DNA of 64,000 nucleotides from Bradyrhizobium sp. AS23.2. Its GTDB lineage: Bacteria; Pseudomonadota; Alphaproteobacteria; Rhizobiales; Xanthobacteraceae. The notes beneath the pieces were generated by a model. The model worked only from the letters and a program-made list of their open reading frames with translations. It had not been told where the DNA came from and ran no database searches. This document shows positions 39,514 to 48,154 of the stretch, in pieces. The position numbers and the translations under genes are program-made. The first letter of the stretch is position 1; every line of letters starts with the position of its first letter. The stretch lies in the NCBI RefSeq assembly GCF_001908185.1, contig NZ_LGHM01000013.1:41050-105049 (forward strand), given 5' to 3'.

Positions 39514-39854
39514 ACCGTGCCGGGCAAGGAGCGCGAACCCCAATTTTGGAGCATGACCTGACCGGAGATCCGGGACCCGTCGTGACGGGCATTTTTCAGG
39601 CCACGCTCCAGCGCTTATGCCCTGAAGCCATTGATTAAAATTCTAACCTCTGGGTCATGTGGTCGCAACCCGAGCGGGGATCACGAGCCCGTTGGCCCAG
39701 TGGCATGGTCAACAGAGACTAAACTTGGACGCGACTTGAGGCGTAACTTGGGACGCAACTAGGGCCTTTCGGCCGGATTCGGACTCAGATCACCGATTTG
39801 GGCAGAAAAAGGGTTAACGCGGGGTTACCGAGGGAGGCTGCCCGGGAGGTCTCG
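39514..39854. other. spacer upstream of the L,D-transpeptidase gene
   Basis: There is no gene here. The promoter of the minus-strand transpeptidase gene is expected here. It contains runs such as CGCGACTTGAGGCGTAACTTGG (partly repeated GACGCAACT words near 39729-39758) that I cannot interpret. Confidence 0.35.
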
Positions 39855-39952
39855 TAGGGTGGGCAAAGGTGCGCAGCGCCGTGCCCACCAACCGTTAGAG
39901 CTGCTCGGAATGGTGGGCACGCTTCGCTTTGCCCACCCTAAGGCACCAAAAC
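39855..39952. repeat. 98-bp inverted repeat (TAGGGTGGGCAAAG type)
   Basis: TAGGGTGGGCAAAG at the left end (from 39856) is mirrored by CTTTGCCCACCCTA at the right end (to 39951), with GTGCCCACCA / TGGTGGGCAC inside. It lies just before the accA stop codon and probably is a mobile palindromic repeat. Confidence 0.75.
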
Positions 39953-39961
39953 GCGCGCGAA

Positions 39962-40924
39962 TCAGCCCAGTCTCCGGCCGATATCGAGGAATTTCTGCCG
40001 CCGCTGCTTGCGGATGGCGTCCCCGTCCAGGCCGCAGAGCTCGTCGAAGGCCTTGGCGATGGCGTCGCCCGTGGTGGCGATCATGGCGGCGGGGTCGCGG
40101 TGGGCGCCGCCGACCGGCTCCTTCAGGATCGAGTCGATCACCCCGAAGCGCAGCATGTCCTGGGCGGTGATCTTCATGTTGTTGGCGGCTTCCTGCGCCT
40201 TTGTGCCGTCGCGCCAGAGGATGGAGGAGGCGGCCTCCGGCGAGATCACGCTGTAGATCGCGTGCTCCAGCATCAAGACCTTGTTGGCGGTGGTGATCGC
40301 GATGGCGCCGCCCGACATGCCCTCGCCGGTGATGATGGCGACGTTCGGCACGGTCAGCGCCAGGCAGGCATCGGTCGAGCGCGCGATCGCCTCGGCCTGG
40401 CCGCGCTCCTCCGCGCCGATGCCGGGATAGGCGCCAGCGGAGTCGGCGAGCGACAGCACCGGCAGGCCGAACCGCTCGGCCATCTCCATCAGCCGCACGC
40501 ATTTGCGATAGCCCTCGGGCCGCGCCATACCGAAATTGTGCTTGATGCGGCTATCGGTGGAATCGCCCTTTTCCTGGCCCATCACGCAGATGGCCTCGCC
40601 GCGGAAACGGCCGAAGCCGGCGACCAGCGCCTCGTCCTCGCCGAACTTGCGGTCGCCCGCGAGCGGGGTGAACTCGGTGATCAGGCCCTTGATGAAGTCG
40701 TTGAAATGCGGCCGCTGCGGATGCCGCGCGACCAGCGTCTTCTGCCACGGTGTCAGGTTCAGATAGAGGTCGGCCAGCGCCTGCGCCGCCTTGTCCTCGA
40801 TCCGCTCGATCTCCTCGGCGATGTCAGTGCCGGAGGCCGCGAGCGTACGCAGCTCGTCGACCTTGGAGTCGAGCTCGGCGACGGGCTTTTCGAAGTCGAG
40901 ATAGCTGCGCATCTGGTCTGGCAT
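39962..40924 (-). CDS. accA: acetyl-CoA carboxylase carboxyltransferase subunit alpha
   Basis: A 320-residue subunit that transfers carboxyl from biotin to acetyl-CoA, the first committed step of fatty acid synthesis. MRSYLDFEKPVAELDSKVDELR at the N-terminus, ITEFTPLAGDRKFGEDEALVAGFGRF, NFGMARPEGYRKCVRLMEMAERFGLP and ALTVPNVAIITGEGMSGGAIAI are family blocks. The C-terminus ends in KQRRQKFLDIGRRLG. Start ATG 40924 chosen over two upstream in-frame ATGs. Confidence 0.96.
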   Translation of the reverse strand: MPDQMRSYLDFEKPVAELDSKVDELRTLAASGTDIAEEIERIEDKAAQALADLYLNLTPWQKTLVARHPQRPHFNDFIKGLITEFTPLAGDRKFGEDEALVAGFGRFRGEAICVMGQEKGDSTDSRIKHNFGMARPEGYRKCVRLMEMAERFGLPVLSLADSAGAYPGIGAEERGQAEAIARSTDACLALTVPNVAIITGEGMSGGAIAITTANKVLMLEHAIYSVISPEAASSILWRDGTKAQEAANNMKITAQDMLRFGVIDSILKEPVGGAHRDPAAMIATTGDAIAKAFDELCGLDGDAIRKQRRQKFLDIGRRLG

Positions 40925-41120
40925 CAACTCAGTATAGGGAAGACGGGGCGAAGAGGCGAAACGGATTTGAGCTCGCGGAAAGAAGTGTAGCTTCTTCAAT
41001 GAGTTGGCCTGTGTGCTCCCAGGAGCCCGCCAAATCATTCGTGAGGCCACGGCTCTTTCTGCGGAGATGTGGCCGAAGTCAAGGCGGTTTCGCCTCGTCG
41101 TCCCGGTTGGGCACGAGACC

Positions 41121-42092
41121 TCACCGCTCCGCCAGCGGGTGCAGATCGCGCACGAGGCTCTTCAGGCGCTCCTCGACCACATGGGTGTAGATCTGGGTCG
41201 TCGAGATGTCGGTGTGGCCGAGCAGGGTCTGCACGATGCGCAGATCCGCGCCGTTGTGCAGCAGGTGGCTGGCGAAGGCATGGCGCAGCACATGCGGGGA
41301 AACCAGCCGGGCCTGCAGGCCAGAGGCGACCGCCAGCTCCTTCAGGTCGCGGGCAAAATGCTGCCGCGTCAGATGCCCGCTCTCGCCGAAGGAGGGGAAT
41401 AGCCATTTCGAGGCGGCAAGGCTGTTCTTCTTGTCCGCCTTCGCGGCTTCCGTCGCTGCGAGATAATCGGCCATCGCCTGGCGCGAGGCATCGTTGAGCG
41501 GCACCAGGCGTTCCTTGTCGCCCTTGCCGCGCACCACGATCATGCGGGCGTCGCGCTTGGCCGCCGTGCGCGGCAGCGCCACCAGCTCGGAGACGCGCAG
41601 GCCTGTCGCGTAGAGCACCTCCAGCAGGCAATAGAGCCGCAAGCTGCGCAGCCGCTGCGAGGCCGAGGCCTCCGCCGCCTCGCTCAATTCCTTGGCGCGG
41701 CGAAGCATGCGATCGACATCCGCGATCGAAAGCACCTTCGGCAAGCCGCGCCCGCGCTTGGGGCCGGACAGGATCGCCGCGGGATCTTCGGTCCGGATGC
41801 GCTCGGTCAGGAGAAAGCGGAACAGATGCCGCATCGCCGACAGCCGCCGTGCGACGCTCGACGATTTGAAGCCGCGTGCATCGAGATCGCCAAGATAGTC
41901 GCGCAGGACTTGCGTCTCCGCGTCCGCAAATGTGTGGCCGACGCGGCCGAGAAACTCGGAGAAATCGGTGAGGTCGCGGCGGTAGGCGTCGAGCGTATTG
42001 GGGCCGGCGCCCTGTTCCGCCGCGAGCATGTCGAGGAACAGGCCGGTGAGCTTGCTATCTGAGGACTTGTTTGCGGAAGACTTGGCACGCAT
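41121..42092 (-). CDS. xerD: tyrosine recombinase XerD
   Basis: A 323-residue site-specific recombinase that resolves chromosome dimers at dif with XerC. The N-terminal SAM-like DNA-binding domain (LFLDMLAAEQGAGPNTLDAYRRDLTDF) is followed by the catalytic domain with Arg in YATGLRVSELVAL, HVLRHAFASHLLHNGADLRIV (HxxR) and LGHTDISTTQIYTHV (His and Tyr nucleophile). This pattern is the housekeeping XerD type, not a phage integrase. It lies 196 bp after accA on the same strand. Confidence 0.93.
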   Translation of the reverse strand: MRAKSSANKSSDSKLTGLFLDMLAAEQGAGPNTLDAYRRDLTDFSEFLGRVGHTFADAETQVLRDYLGDLDARGFKSSSVARRLSAMRHLFRFLLTERIRTEDPAAILSGPKRGRGLPKVLSIADVDRMLRRAKELSEAAEASASQRLRSLRLYCLLEVLYATGLRVSELVALPRTAAKRDARMIVVRGKGDKERLVPLNDASRQAMADYLAATEAAKADKKNSLAASKWLFPSFGESGHLTRQHFARDLKELAVASGLQARLVSPHVLRHAFASHLLHNGADLRIVQTLLGHTDISTTQIYTHVVEERLKSLVRDLHPLAER

Positions 42093-42109
42093 GCCCCGCA
42101 GCCTAGCTC

Positions 42110-42256
42110 CTATTTCTTGAGAAATTTGTCAGGCGGGATCGTCACCGTCATTTCCCGCGGCTTGGGACTGACGAAGTTCGCCAGCGCGAAGACCACGCCA
42201 TAGACGATGCCGGCGATCACGGCGACGACCGTCAGGAAGCGGAACAGGCTGGGCAT
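42110..42256 (-). CDS. 48-residue single-pass membrane protein
   Basis: This small gene reads MPSLFRFLTVVAVIAGIVYG followed by VVFALANFVSPKPREMTVTI and PPDKFLKK. One transmembrane helix spans about residues 7-30, with a basic C-terminal tail. The stop is TAG at 42110-42112 and lies 17 bp upstream of the xerD start, so it probably leads the xerD transcript. Similar tiny proteins lie between xerD and aroK in related bacteria, to my knowledge without a known function. Codon use matches its neighbours. Confidence 0.75.
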   Translation of the reverse strand: MPSLFRFLTVVAVIAGIVYGVVFALANFVSPKPREMTVTIPPDKFLKK

Positions 42257-42403
42257 CGGGAACGGTCTCGGGCGGCCAAATTAACCAATGAAATCATCCA
42301 ACATGTTCGCCGTTTCGTGGCAAGAGTCCTCTGGCGAGCCCCCCTGCGGGGTCGTATAGGTGGCCAAAGGATGCCGCCTTTGGCGGCAGATCGAGCGAGA
42401 TTC

Positions 42404-43027
42404 ATGTCCGAGGCCGCTTTGCCGATACCTGCTTCGCCTGAGACCGACATCCTGTCGGCGCTCGGGACGCGCTCGATCGTGCTCGTCGGCATGATGGGGG
42501 CGGGCAAATCCACCATCGGCCGCCGCCTGGCGGCCCGGCTCAAGCTGCCCTTCGTCGATGCCGACACCGAGATCGAGGCGGCGGCCGGCATGACCATACC
42601 GGAGATCTTCGAGCGCCACGGCGAGCCGCATTTCCGCGACGGCGAGGCGCGGGTGATCGCGCGGCTGCTCGACGGTGGCCCCCTGGTGCTGGCGACCGGC
42701 GGCGGTGCCTTCATGCGCGAGGAAACGCGGAACCGCATCTCGGAGAAGGCGATCTCGATCTGGCTCAAGGCCGACCACGACGTCATCATGCGCCGGGTGC
42801 GCCGCCGCGCCGATCGTCCGCTGCTGCAGACCGCCGATCCCGAAGGAACCGTCGCGCGCCTGCTCACCGAGCGCGAGCCGGTCTACCGCAACGCCGATCT
42901 CACCATCGCCTCGCGCGACGTGCCGCACGACAAGATCGTCGAGGAATGCATCGAGACGCTGCGCGCCCATCTCTGCGGTGAGCGGGCGTCCCAACCACCA
43001 GCCGATGTCGCGAGTGCCGTTCGATGA
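42404..43027 (+). CDS. aroK: shikimate kinase
   Basis: A 207-residue P-loop enzyme that phosphorylates shikimate. Walker A is GMMGAGKST at residues 29-37, and the shikimate-binding DADTEIEAAAGMTIPEIFERHGEPHFRDGE plus LATGGGAFM (aroK signatures) follow. ATG 42404 is preferred over an upstream in-frame ATG. The stop overlaps the ATG of aroB (43024-43027), so the pair form an aroKB operon. It is divergent from the 48-residue gene and xerD. Confidence 0.95.
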   Translation: MSEAALPIPASPETDILSALGTRSIVLVGMMGAGKSTIGRRLAARLKLPFVDADTEIEAAAGMTIPEIFERHGEPHFRDGEARVIARLLDGGPLVLATGGGAFMREETRNRISEKAISIWLKADHDVIMRRVRRRADRPLLQTADPEGTVARLLTEREPVYRNADLTIASRDVPHDKIVEECIETLRAHLCGERASQPPADVASAVR

Positions 43028-44172
43028 CTGCGCCTTTGAAACATTCCGATCCCGTGAACGTCGACGTCGCGCTCGGCGATCGCGCCTATGACATCGTCAT
43101 CGGCCGCGGCGTGCTGGCTTCGCTCGGCGAGCGGGTCGCCGCTTTGCGTCCCGGCGTGCGCACGGCGATCGTCACGGACCGCACCGTCGCGAACTACTGG
43201 CTCGAGCCCACCGAGGCATCGCTCGCCGCTAGCGGCATCCCGACGTCGCGAATCGTCGTCGAGGAAGGCGAGATCTCCAAAACCTATGCCGGCCTCGAAA
43301 AGGTCAGCGAGGCCCTGATCGGCGCGAAGATCGAGCGCAACGATCTCGTCATCGCGCTCGGCGGCGGCGTGGTCGGCGATCTCGCCGGCTTTGCGGCTGC
43401 GATCCTGCGCCGCGGCGTCGATTTCGTGCAGGTGCCGACCTCGCTGCTGGCGCAGGTCGATTCGTCCGTCGGCGGCAAGACCGGCATCAATTCGCCGCAG
43501 GGCAAGAATTTGCTCGGCGCCTTCCACCAGCCGGTGCTGGTCATCGCCGACACCGCCGTGCTCGACACGCTGTCGCCGCGGCAATTCCGCGCCGGCTATG
43601 CCGAGGTCGCCAAATATGGCGTGCTCGGCGACGAGGCCTTCTTCACCTGGCTGGAGAAGAACCACGCCGACATCTTCAAGGGCGGCTCGGCGCGCGAGCA
43701 TGCGATCGCGACCTCCTGCCGCGCCAAGGCCGGCGTCGTCTCGCGCGACGAGCGCGAGGCCGGCGAGCGCGCGTTGCTCAATCTCGGTCACACCTTCGGT
43801 CACGCGCTGGAAGCCGCGACCGGCTTCTCCGACCGTCTGTTCCACGGCGAAGGCGTCGCCATCGGCATGACGCTGGCGGCGCAGTTCTCGGCGAGGTTCG
43901 GCATGCTCGGCGAGGCGGATGCGGCGCGTGTCGAACGTCACCTCATCGAGGCGGGCCTGCCGACCCGTTTGCAGGACATCGCCGGTTTCGCGCAGGAAGG
44001 GCTTGGCGACGCCGACGCGCTGATGGCGCTGATGGCTCAGGACAAGAAGGTCAAGCGCGGCAAGCTCACCTTCATCCTGCTGGAGGCTGTGGGGCGCGCC
44101 GTGATCGCGAAGGACGTCGAGCCGGCCCTCGTGTGCGATTTCCTCAAGGAGAAGCTTGCGCAAAAGACGTGA
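43024..44172 (+). CDS. aroB: 3-dehydroquinate synthase
   Basis: A 382-residue enzyme that cyclises DAHP to 3-dehydroquinate in the shikimate pathway. The NAD-binding and metal region is GGGVVGDLAGFAAAILRRGV, with VPTSLLAQVDSSVGGKTGINSPQGKNLLG, ELRPxxxxAGxAE-like LSPRQFRAGYAEVAKYGVLGD, and LLNLGHTFGHALE holding zinc ligands. It overlaps aroK by four bases, and downstream after 126 bp is the CNNM/CBS gene. Confidence 0.96.
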   Translation: MTAPLKHSDPVNVDVALGDRAYDIVIGRGVLASLGERVAALRPGVRTAIVTDRTVANYWLEPTEASLAASGIPTSRIVVEEGEISKTYAGLEKVSEALIGAKIERNDLVIALGGGVVGDLAGFAAAILRRGVDFVQVPTSLLAQVDSSVGGKTGINSPQGKNLLGAFHQPVLVIADTAVLDTLSPRQFRAGYAEVAKYGVLGDEAFFTWLEKNHADIFKGGSAREHAIATSCRAKAGVVSRDEREAGERALLNLGHTFGHALEAATGFSDRLFHGEGVAIGMTLAAQFSARFGMLGEADAARVERHLIEAGLPTRLQDIAGFAQEGLGDADALMALMAQDKKVKRGKLTFILLEAVGRAVIAKDVEPALVCDFLKEKLAQKT

Positions 44173-44183
44173 TGCGCGGCTGG

Positions 44184-44278
44184 AGCGTTTTCGAGCGAAG
44201 TGGACAACGGTTCGCGTAAAGAAAACGCGTCAAAACAAGAATCTAAAGCCCTTTCCGATTCCATCGGAACGGGGCTTT
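44184..44278. repeat. rhizobial intergenic repeat ending in a hairpin
   Basis: The segment from 44184 has the TTTTCGAGCGAAGTGG and GTAAAGAAAACGCGTCAAAAC words common between Bradyrhizobium genes. At 44245-44278 AAAGCCCTTTCCGAT pairs with ATCGGAACGGGGCTTT around TCC. It lies between aroB and the CNNM/CBS gene. Confidence 0.65.
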
Positions 44279-44298
44279 GAGCGGCTGTTGAGTGGTGC

Positions 44299-45603
44299 AT
44301 GGACTGGCTCGGATTCACCATCGTCGTCCTCTGCCTCCTGGTCTCGGCGTTCTTCGCCGCGAGCGAGACCGCGCTGACCGGTGCCTCGCGCGCCAGCATG
44401 CTGCGGCTCTCCAAGCAGGGTAATCGCGACGCGGACGTCGTTTCGGATCTGCTCGACATGCGCGAGCGCCTGATCGGCGCGCTGCTGCTCGGCAACAACA
44501 TCGCCAATATCGGCGCCTCCGCGCTTGCGACCGGCATCTTCACGGCCTGGTTCGGCGACGTCGGCGTGCTCTATGCCACCGGCGTGATGACCGCGCTGGT
44601 CGTGATCTTCGCGGAAGTGCTGCCCAAGACCATCGCCATCAACGCGCCCGACCGGATGGCGCTTGCGGTCGCGCGCCCGATGCGGCTGACCATGTACGTG
44701 CTGGGGCCGCTGCTGCGGGTGGTGGAAGTCATCGTGCGGGTGTTGATGCGTCTGTTCGGCCTCGCGGGCGAGCACCAGGCGATCCTGTCGCCGACCGAAC
44801 GCCTGCGCGGCGCGGTCGATCTCCTGCATCACGAAGGCAAGTTCGAGAAGCAGGACCGCGACATGCTCGGCGGTCTCCTCGACCTGCGCGAGCTCCAGGT
44901 TTCCGACGTCATGATCCATCGCACCGAGATGATGATGATCAACGCCGATCTGCCGCCGGAGGAACTGGTGCGCGAGGTGCTGGCGACCGAATACACCCGC
45001 ATTCCGCTCTGGCGCGAGAAGCCGGAGAACATCATCGGCGTGCTGCACGCCAAGGATCTGTTGCGCGCGATCCGCGCCTCCGACGGCGACACCTCGCGCA
45101 TCGACGTCTCCACCATCGCGCTGCCGCCCTGGTTCGTGCCGGAGATGCGACCCGTCTCCGAGCAGCTCAAGGCGTTCCGCCGCCGCAAGACCCATTTCGC
45201 GCTCGTCGTCGACGAATACGGCGAAGTCGAAGGTCTTGTGACGCTGGAAGACATTCTGGAAGAGATTGTCGGCGACATCTCCGACGAGCATGACGTCGTG
45301 GTCGCGGGCGTGCGGGCCCAGCCGGACGGATCGGTCGTGGTCGACGGCTCGGTGCCGATCCGCGATCTCAACCGCGCCATGGACTGGCGCCTGCCCGATG
45401 AAGAGGCAACGACCGTCGCCGGCCTCGTCATTCACGAGGCGCGCTCGATCCCCGACCGCGGCCAGAGCTTCACGTTCCACGGCTTCCGCTTCCGCGTGCT
45501 GCGCCGCGAGCGCAACCGCATCACCGCGCTCCGTATTTCACCGGTGCCGCGCGAGGCGGAATTGGAAGAAGCCAAGCCGCGGCGGGCCGGGACGTCGTTT
45601 TAG
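44299..45603 (+). CDS. CNNM/CBS-domain HlyC/CorC family membrane protein
   Basis: A 434-residue inner-membrane protein. Residues 1-190 are the DUF21 (CNNM) membrane domain with ASETALTGASRASMLRLSKQG and GNNIANIGASALAT. Then a pair of CBS domains (about 215-340, DVMIHRTEMMMINADLPPEEL and HFALVVDEYGEVEGLVTLEDILEEIVGDISDEHD) bind adenine nucleotides, followed by the CorC_HlyC C-terminal domain. Relatives export magnesium or cobalt (CorC/MpfA); the substrate here is inferred only. Downstream is a small repeat and the bolA gene on the opposite strand. Confidence 0.9.
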   Translation: MDWLGFTIVVLCLLVSAFFAASETALTGASRASMLRLSKQGNRDADVVSDLLDMRERLIGALLLGNNIANIGASALATGIFTAWFGDVGVLYATGVMTALVVIFAEVLPKTIAINAPDRMALAVARPMRLTMYVLGPLLRVVEVIVRVLMRLFGLAGEHQAILSPTERLRGAVDLLHHEGKFEKQDRDMLGGLLDLRELQVSDVMIHRTEMMMINADLPPEELVREVLATEYTRIPLWREKPENIIGVLHAKDLLRAIRASDGDTSRIDVSTIALPPWFVPEMRPVSEQLKAFRRRKTHFALVVDEYGEVEGLVTLEDILEEIVGDISDEHDVVVAGVRAQPDGSVVVDGSVPIRDLNRAMDWRLPDEEATTVAGLVIHEARSIPDRGQSFTFHGFRFRVLRRERNRITALRISPVPREAELEEAKPRRAGTSF

Positions 45604-45617
45604 CTGCCACCAGCCGG

Positions 45618-45647
45618 TGTCATCGCCCGCGAAGGCGGGGCATGACA
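45618..45647. repeat. short palindrome between CNNM/CBS gene and bolA
   Basis: TGTCATCGCCCGC pairs with GCGGGGCATGACA around a GAAG loop. It resembles one half of the element at 315-455 and may terminate both convergent genes. Confidence 0.6.
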
Positions 45648-45652
45648 GCGAG

Positions 45653-45922
45653 CTAGCTCCCGCCTTCGCCCGGCGCCTGCGCGTGGATCGCCAGCGCATG
45701 CACGCTGCCGGAAAGTTCCGCAGCCAGCGCCGAATTTATCATGCGGTGGCGCTCGACCCGGCTCTTCCCTTTGAAGGCTGGAGACACGATATAAACGCGG
45801 AAGTGCGTCTCGCCGCTCGGCCGGTGGCCGGCGTGACCCTCATGCAAATGTGACTCGTCCACGACCTGCAGGCTTTCCGGCGTGAAAGCTTCCTGCAACT
45901 TGTTGCTGATAGTGTCTCTCAT
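45653..45922 (-). CDS. bolA: BolA family protein
   Basis: An 89-residue BolA-fold protein. The signatures VVDESHLHEGHAGHRPSGETHFRVYIVSPAF and KSRVERHRMINSALAAELSGSVHALAI are complete. BolA proteins bind [2Fe-2S] clusters with monothiol glutaredoxins and have a role in iron regulation and morphology. An upstream in-frame ATG at 45928 would add two residues. It faces the J-domain gene across about 160 bp. Confidence 0.92.
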   Translation of the reverse strand: MRDTISNKLQEAFTPESLQVVDESHLHEGHAGHRPSGETHFRVYIVSPAFKGKSRVERHRMINSALAAELSGSVHALAIHAQAPGEGGS

Positions 45923-46083
45923 AACCATAAGTGCCATTAAGGTGCGCGATCGCACTCCGTCAATGCCATAGGCCGCTCCTGGCGGCCGTTCCTAAGCGCC
46001 GAAGTGAAGCTTCGGCTGCGGGTTTGTAGCTAAATGCAATGTCAAGACTTGAAGGTTTTTGCATTGCGTAGTCAAAGTCAGCC

Positions 46084-46719
46084 ATGCCGATCGATTCATC
46101 AAAGTTCTTCGACTCCATTCGCGTCAAGCCGCGGGGCAAGCAGCCCGAGGTGAAGCCGCGCGACACCGTGGTCGCCTGCGAATGGGCCGGGTGTCAGAAC
46201 AAGGGCGCGCATCGTGCGCCCAAGGGGCGTGAGAACCAGCGTGAGTACTGGCACTTCTGCCTGAACCACGTGCGCGAGTACAACCAGAACTACAATTTCT
46301 TCTCCGGCATGAATGCCGACGCCGTCGCGCGCTACCAGAAGGATGCGCTGACCGGCCACCGTCCGACCTGGAAGATGGGCGCCAATGGCGGCGTCAAGAA
46401 GGGATCGGAAGCCGAGATCGACGGCGCCTTCGATCCGTTCAGCATGTTCTCCGAGATCAACGGCCGCGCCAACTGGCGCCGCGGGCCCGAGGCCCAGCCC
46501 AAGGCCGAGACGCGCAAGGTGATGAACGCCGAGCGCAAGGCGCTTCAGGTCATGGGCCTCGGCCCCAACGCCACGCTCGCCGACGTCAAGAGCAAGTACA
46601 AGGCACTGGTGAAGCAGCATCACCCCGACGCCAATGGCGGCGACCGCTCCACCGAAGACCGCCTGATCGAGATCATCAAGGCGTATAATTATCTGAAGAC
46701 GGTGGTGCGGGAGGCCTAG
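46084..46719 (+). CDS. J domain-containing molecular chaperone
   Basis: A 211-residue protein with a C-terminal J domain at about residues 155-211: YKALVKQHHPDANGGDRST (HPD motif) and LIEIIKAYNYLK. The upstream part has conserved Cys-containing blocks VACEWAGCQNKGAHRAPKGRENQREYWHFCLNHVREYNQNYNFFSG, typical of an alphaproteobacterial DnaJ-like family without Gly/Phe or zinc-finger regions. It would stimulate DnaK ATPase, possibly for a specific client. Start ATG 46084. Confidence 0.9.
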   Translation: MPIDSSKFFDSIRVKPRGKQPEVKPRDTVVACEWAGCQNKGAHRAPKGRENQREYWHFCLNHVREYNQNYNFFSGMNADAVARYQKDALTGHRPTWKMGANGGVKKGSEAEIDGAFDPFSMFSEINGRANWRRGPEAQPKAETRKVMNAERKALQVMGLGPNATLADVKSKYKALVKQHHPDANGGDRSTEDRLIEIIKAYNYLKTVVREA

Positions 46720-46751
46720 GCCTCGCACCGTAGCCGGCGCCAAGCCCTCGG

Positions 46752-46935
46752 TGTCGTCCCGGACAAGCGCAGCGAAGCGGAGCGCCGATCCGGGATCCAT
46801 AACCCCAGGGAGCAGTTTGGCGAAGACTAGTAGTTACTAGTCCCCTCTGCGGTACAACCACCTGCGCTCACCGAGAAATCACGCGGTATGGGTCCCCGCC
46901 CCCCCGTGCGCAATTGCGCACCAGGCGGGGACGAT
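46752..46935. repeat. 184-bp dispersed inverted-repeat element, GTCGTCCC type
   Basis: TGTCGTCCCGG at the left end (46752) is mirrored by CGGGGACGATA at the right end. Inside are ATAACCCCAGGGAGCAGTTTGG and, near 46908-46924, the palindrome GTGCGCAATTGCGCAC. Confidence 0.75.
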
Positions 46936-46974
46936 AGCGGATGAGTGGCTCCGCCGTCGCGCACCTCCTGCACT

Positions 46975-48078
46975 TTACTCCGCACCAGCCTTCGGCATCG
47001 CCCCCACATACGACGAGCTCGGCCGGATCAAGCGCCCCGTCCGTTGCTGCTCGCGCCCATGCGCGGTCCACCCCGCGGCGCGCGCCACCGCGAAGATCGG
47101 CGTGAAGGCCTGGCGCGGGATCGCGAGCGCATCGAGCAGGATCGCGGTGAAGAACTCCACATTCGTCTCCAGCGGACGATCCGGATTCTTCTTGCGCAGG
47201 GCGCTGCGGATATAGGCCTCGACCTCGCCGGCAAACGGCAGGTCGGCGCCGTTGGAGGCGAGCGCCTCGATTGCGGTCTTCAACACGTCGGCGCGCGGAT
47301 CGCGCACGCGATAGACGCGGTGGCCAAAACCCATCATCCGCTCGCCGCGCGCCAGCGCCGCATCCACCCAGGGCTGGATGCGTTCGCGCGAGCCGATCGC
47401 ATCGAGCATTTCCAGCACCGGCTCGGGCGCGCCGCCGTGCAGCGGACCCGTGAGCGCGCAATAGCCCGCGGTCACGGCGGCAAACATATCGGCTTGCGTC
47501 GAGGCCACCACGCGCGTGGCGAAGGTCGAGGCGTTCATGCCATGGTCGCAGACGGTGACGAGATAGGCATCGAGCGCGGTGGTCTCGCGCAATGCCGGCG
47601 CGCGCCCATGCAGCATGCGAAGCGTATCGGCGGCATGGCTCATGCTCGGATCGGGCGCGACCGGGTCGAGCCCCTTGGCGCGTCGGACCAGCGCGCCTGC
47701 GATCACCGGAAACGCGCCGACGATCGTCGCTTCATGCTGCAGTCCGTTCTCGGCGCGAAGTCCTGCGACCGCCGCGCGGAACCCGTCGACGATGCCCATG
47801 CCGCGGGCCGCCGGCAATAGGTCCGGCAGCCGGGCGAAGGCGCGCTCGCGTGCGGCCCCGAGGCTCGCCCGCACGTTGGCCTCGCTCAGCGTGGTCTTGC
47901 TGGCGCCGTTCCAGAGCCGGGCGGTGACGCCCTCAAAGCTCGATTTGGCGGCCAGTCGGCCGACATGCTCGCCGGCGATGATCAACTCGCCGCGCTCGCC
48001 GTCGACATGGCTCAGCACGGTCTCGGCCGCGGGAACGCCGTCCAGCCCGATCTGGCTCTTGGTGAGGTGGATGTTCAT
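46975..48078 (-). CDS. citrate synthase / methylcitrate synthase family protein
   Basis: A 367-residue citrate synthase fold. The active-site His and Asp are in VCDHGMNASTFATRVVAST, GPLHGGAPEPVLEMLD and MGFGHRVYRVRDPRADVL. The N-terminus MNIHLTKSQIGLDGVPAAET is shorter than in the TCA-cycle enzyme, as in methylcitrate-like subgroups. The length and the divergent partner (48155) suggest a second, specialised enzyme. The main citrate synthase is expected elsewhere in the genome. Start ATG 48078 fits an ATCTCC-free spacer with weak Shine-Dalgarno. Confidence 0.85.
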   Translation of the reverse strand: MNIHLTKSQIGLDGVPAAETVLSHVDGERGELIIAGEHVGRLAAKSSFEGVTARLWNGASKTTLSEANVRASLGAARERAFARLPDLLPAARGMGIVDGFRAAVAGLRAENGLQHEATIVGAFPVIAGALVRRAKGLDPVAPDPSMSHAADTLRMLHGRAPALRETTALDAYLVTVCDHGMNASTFATRVVASTQADMFAAVTAGYCALTGPLHGGAPEPVLEMLDAIGSRERIQPWVDAALARGERMMGFGHRVYRVRDPRADVLKTAIEALASNGADLPFAGEVEAYIRSALRKKNPDRPLETNVEFFTAILLDALAIPRQAFTPIFAVARAAGWTAHGREQQRTGRLIRPSSSYVGAMPKAGAE

Positions 48079-48154
48079 GGCCCAAATCTCCTGTTCACGG
48101 ATGGAAAGGTCGGGCCTCTCGACAGATTGATCAATCTTGATTACATAAATCAAT
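48079..48154. promoter_or_regulatory. divergent promoter between the two citrate synthase genes
   Basis: A 76-bp AT-richer spacer (TTGATCAATCTTGATTACATAAATC) contains the only possible promoters for both genes. TTGATCAA-like symmetry at about 48127-48134 could be an operator for the HTH of the gene at 48155. Confidence 0.5.

Noticed and set aside
41121..42092. xerD as a phage or integrative-element integrase with an attachment site
   Set aside because: The sequence matches housekeeping XerD, and neighbours are accA and aroK with no tRNA or element genes.
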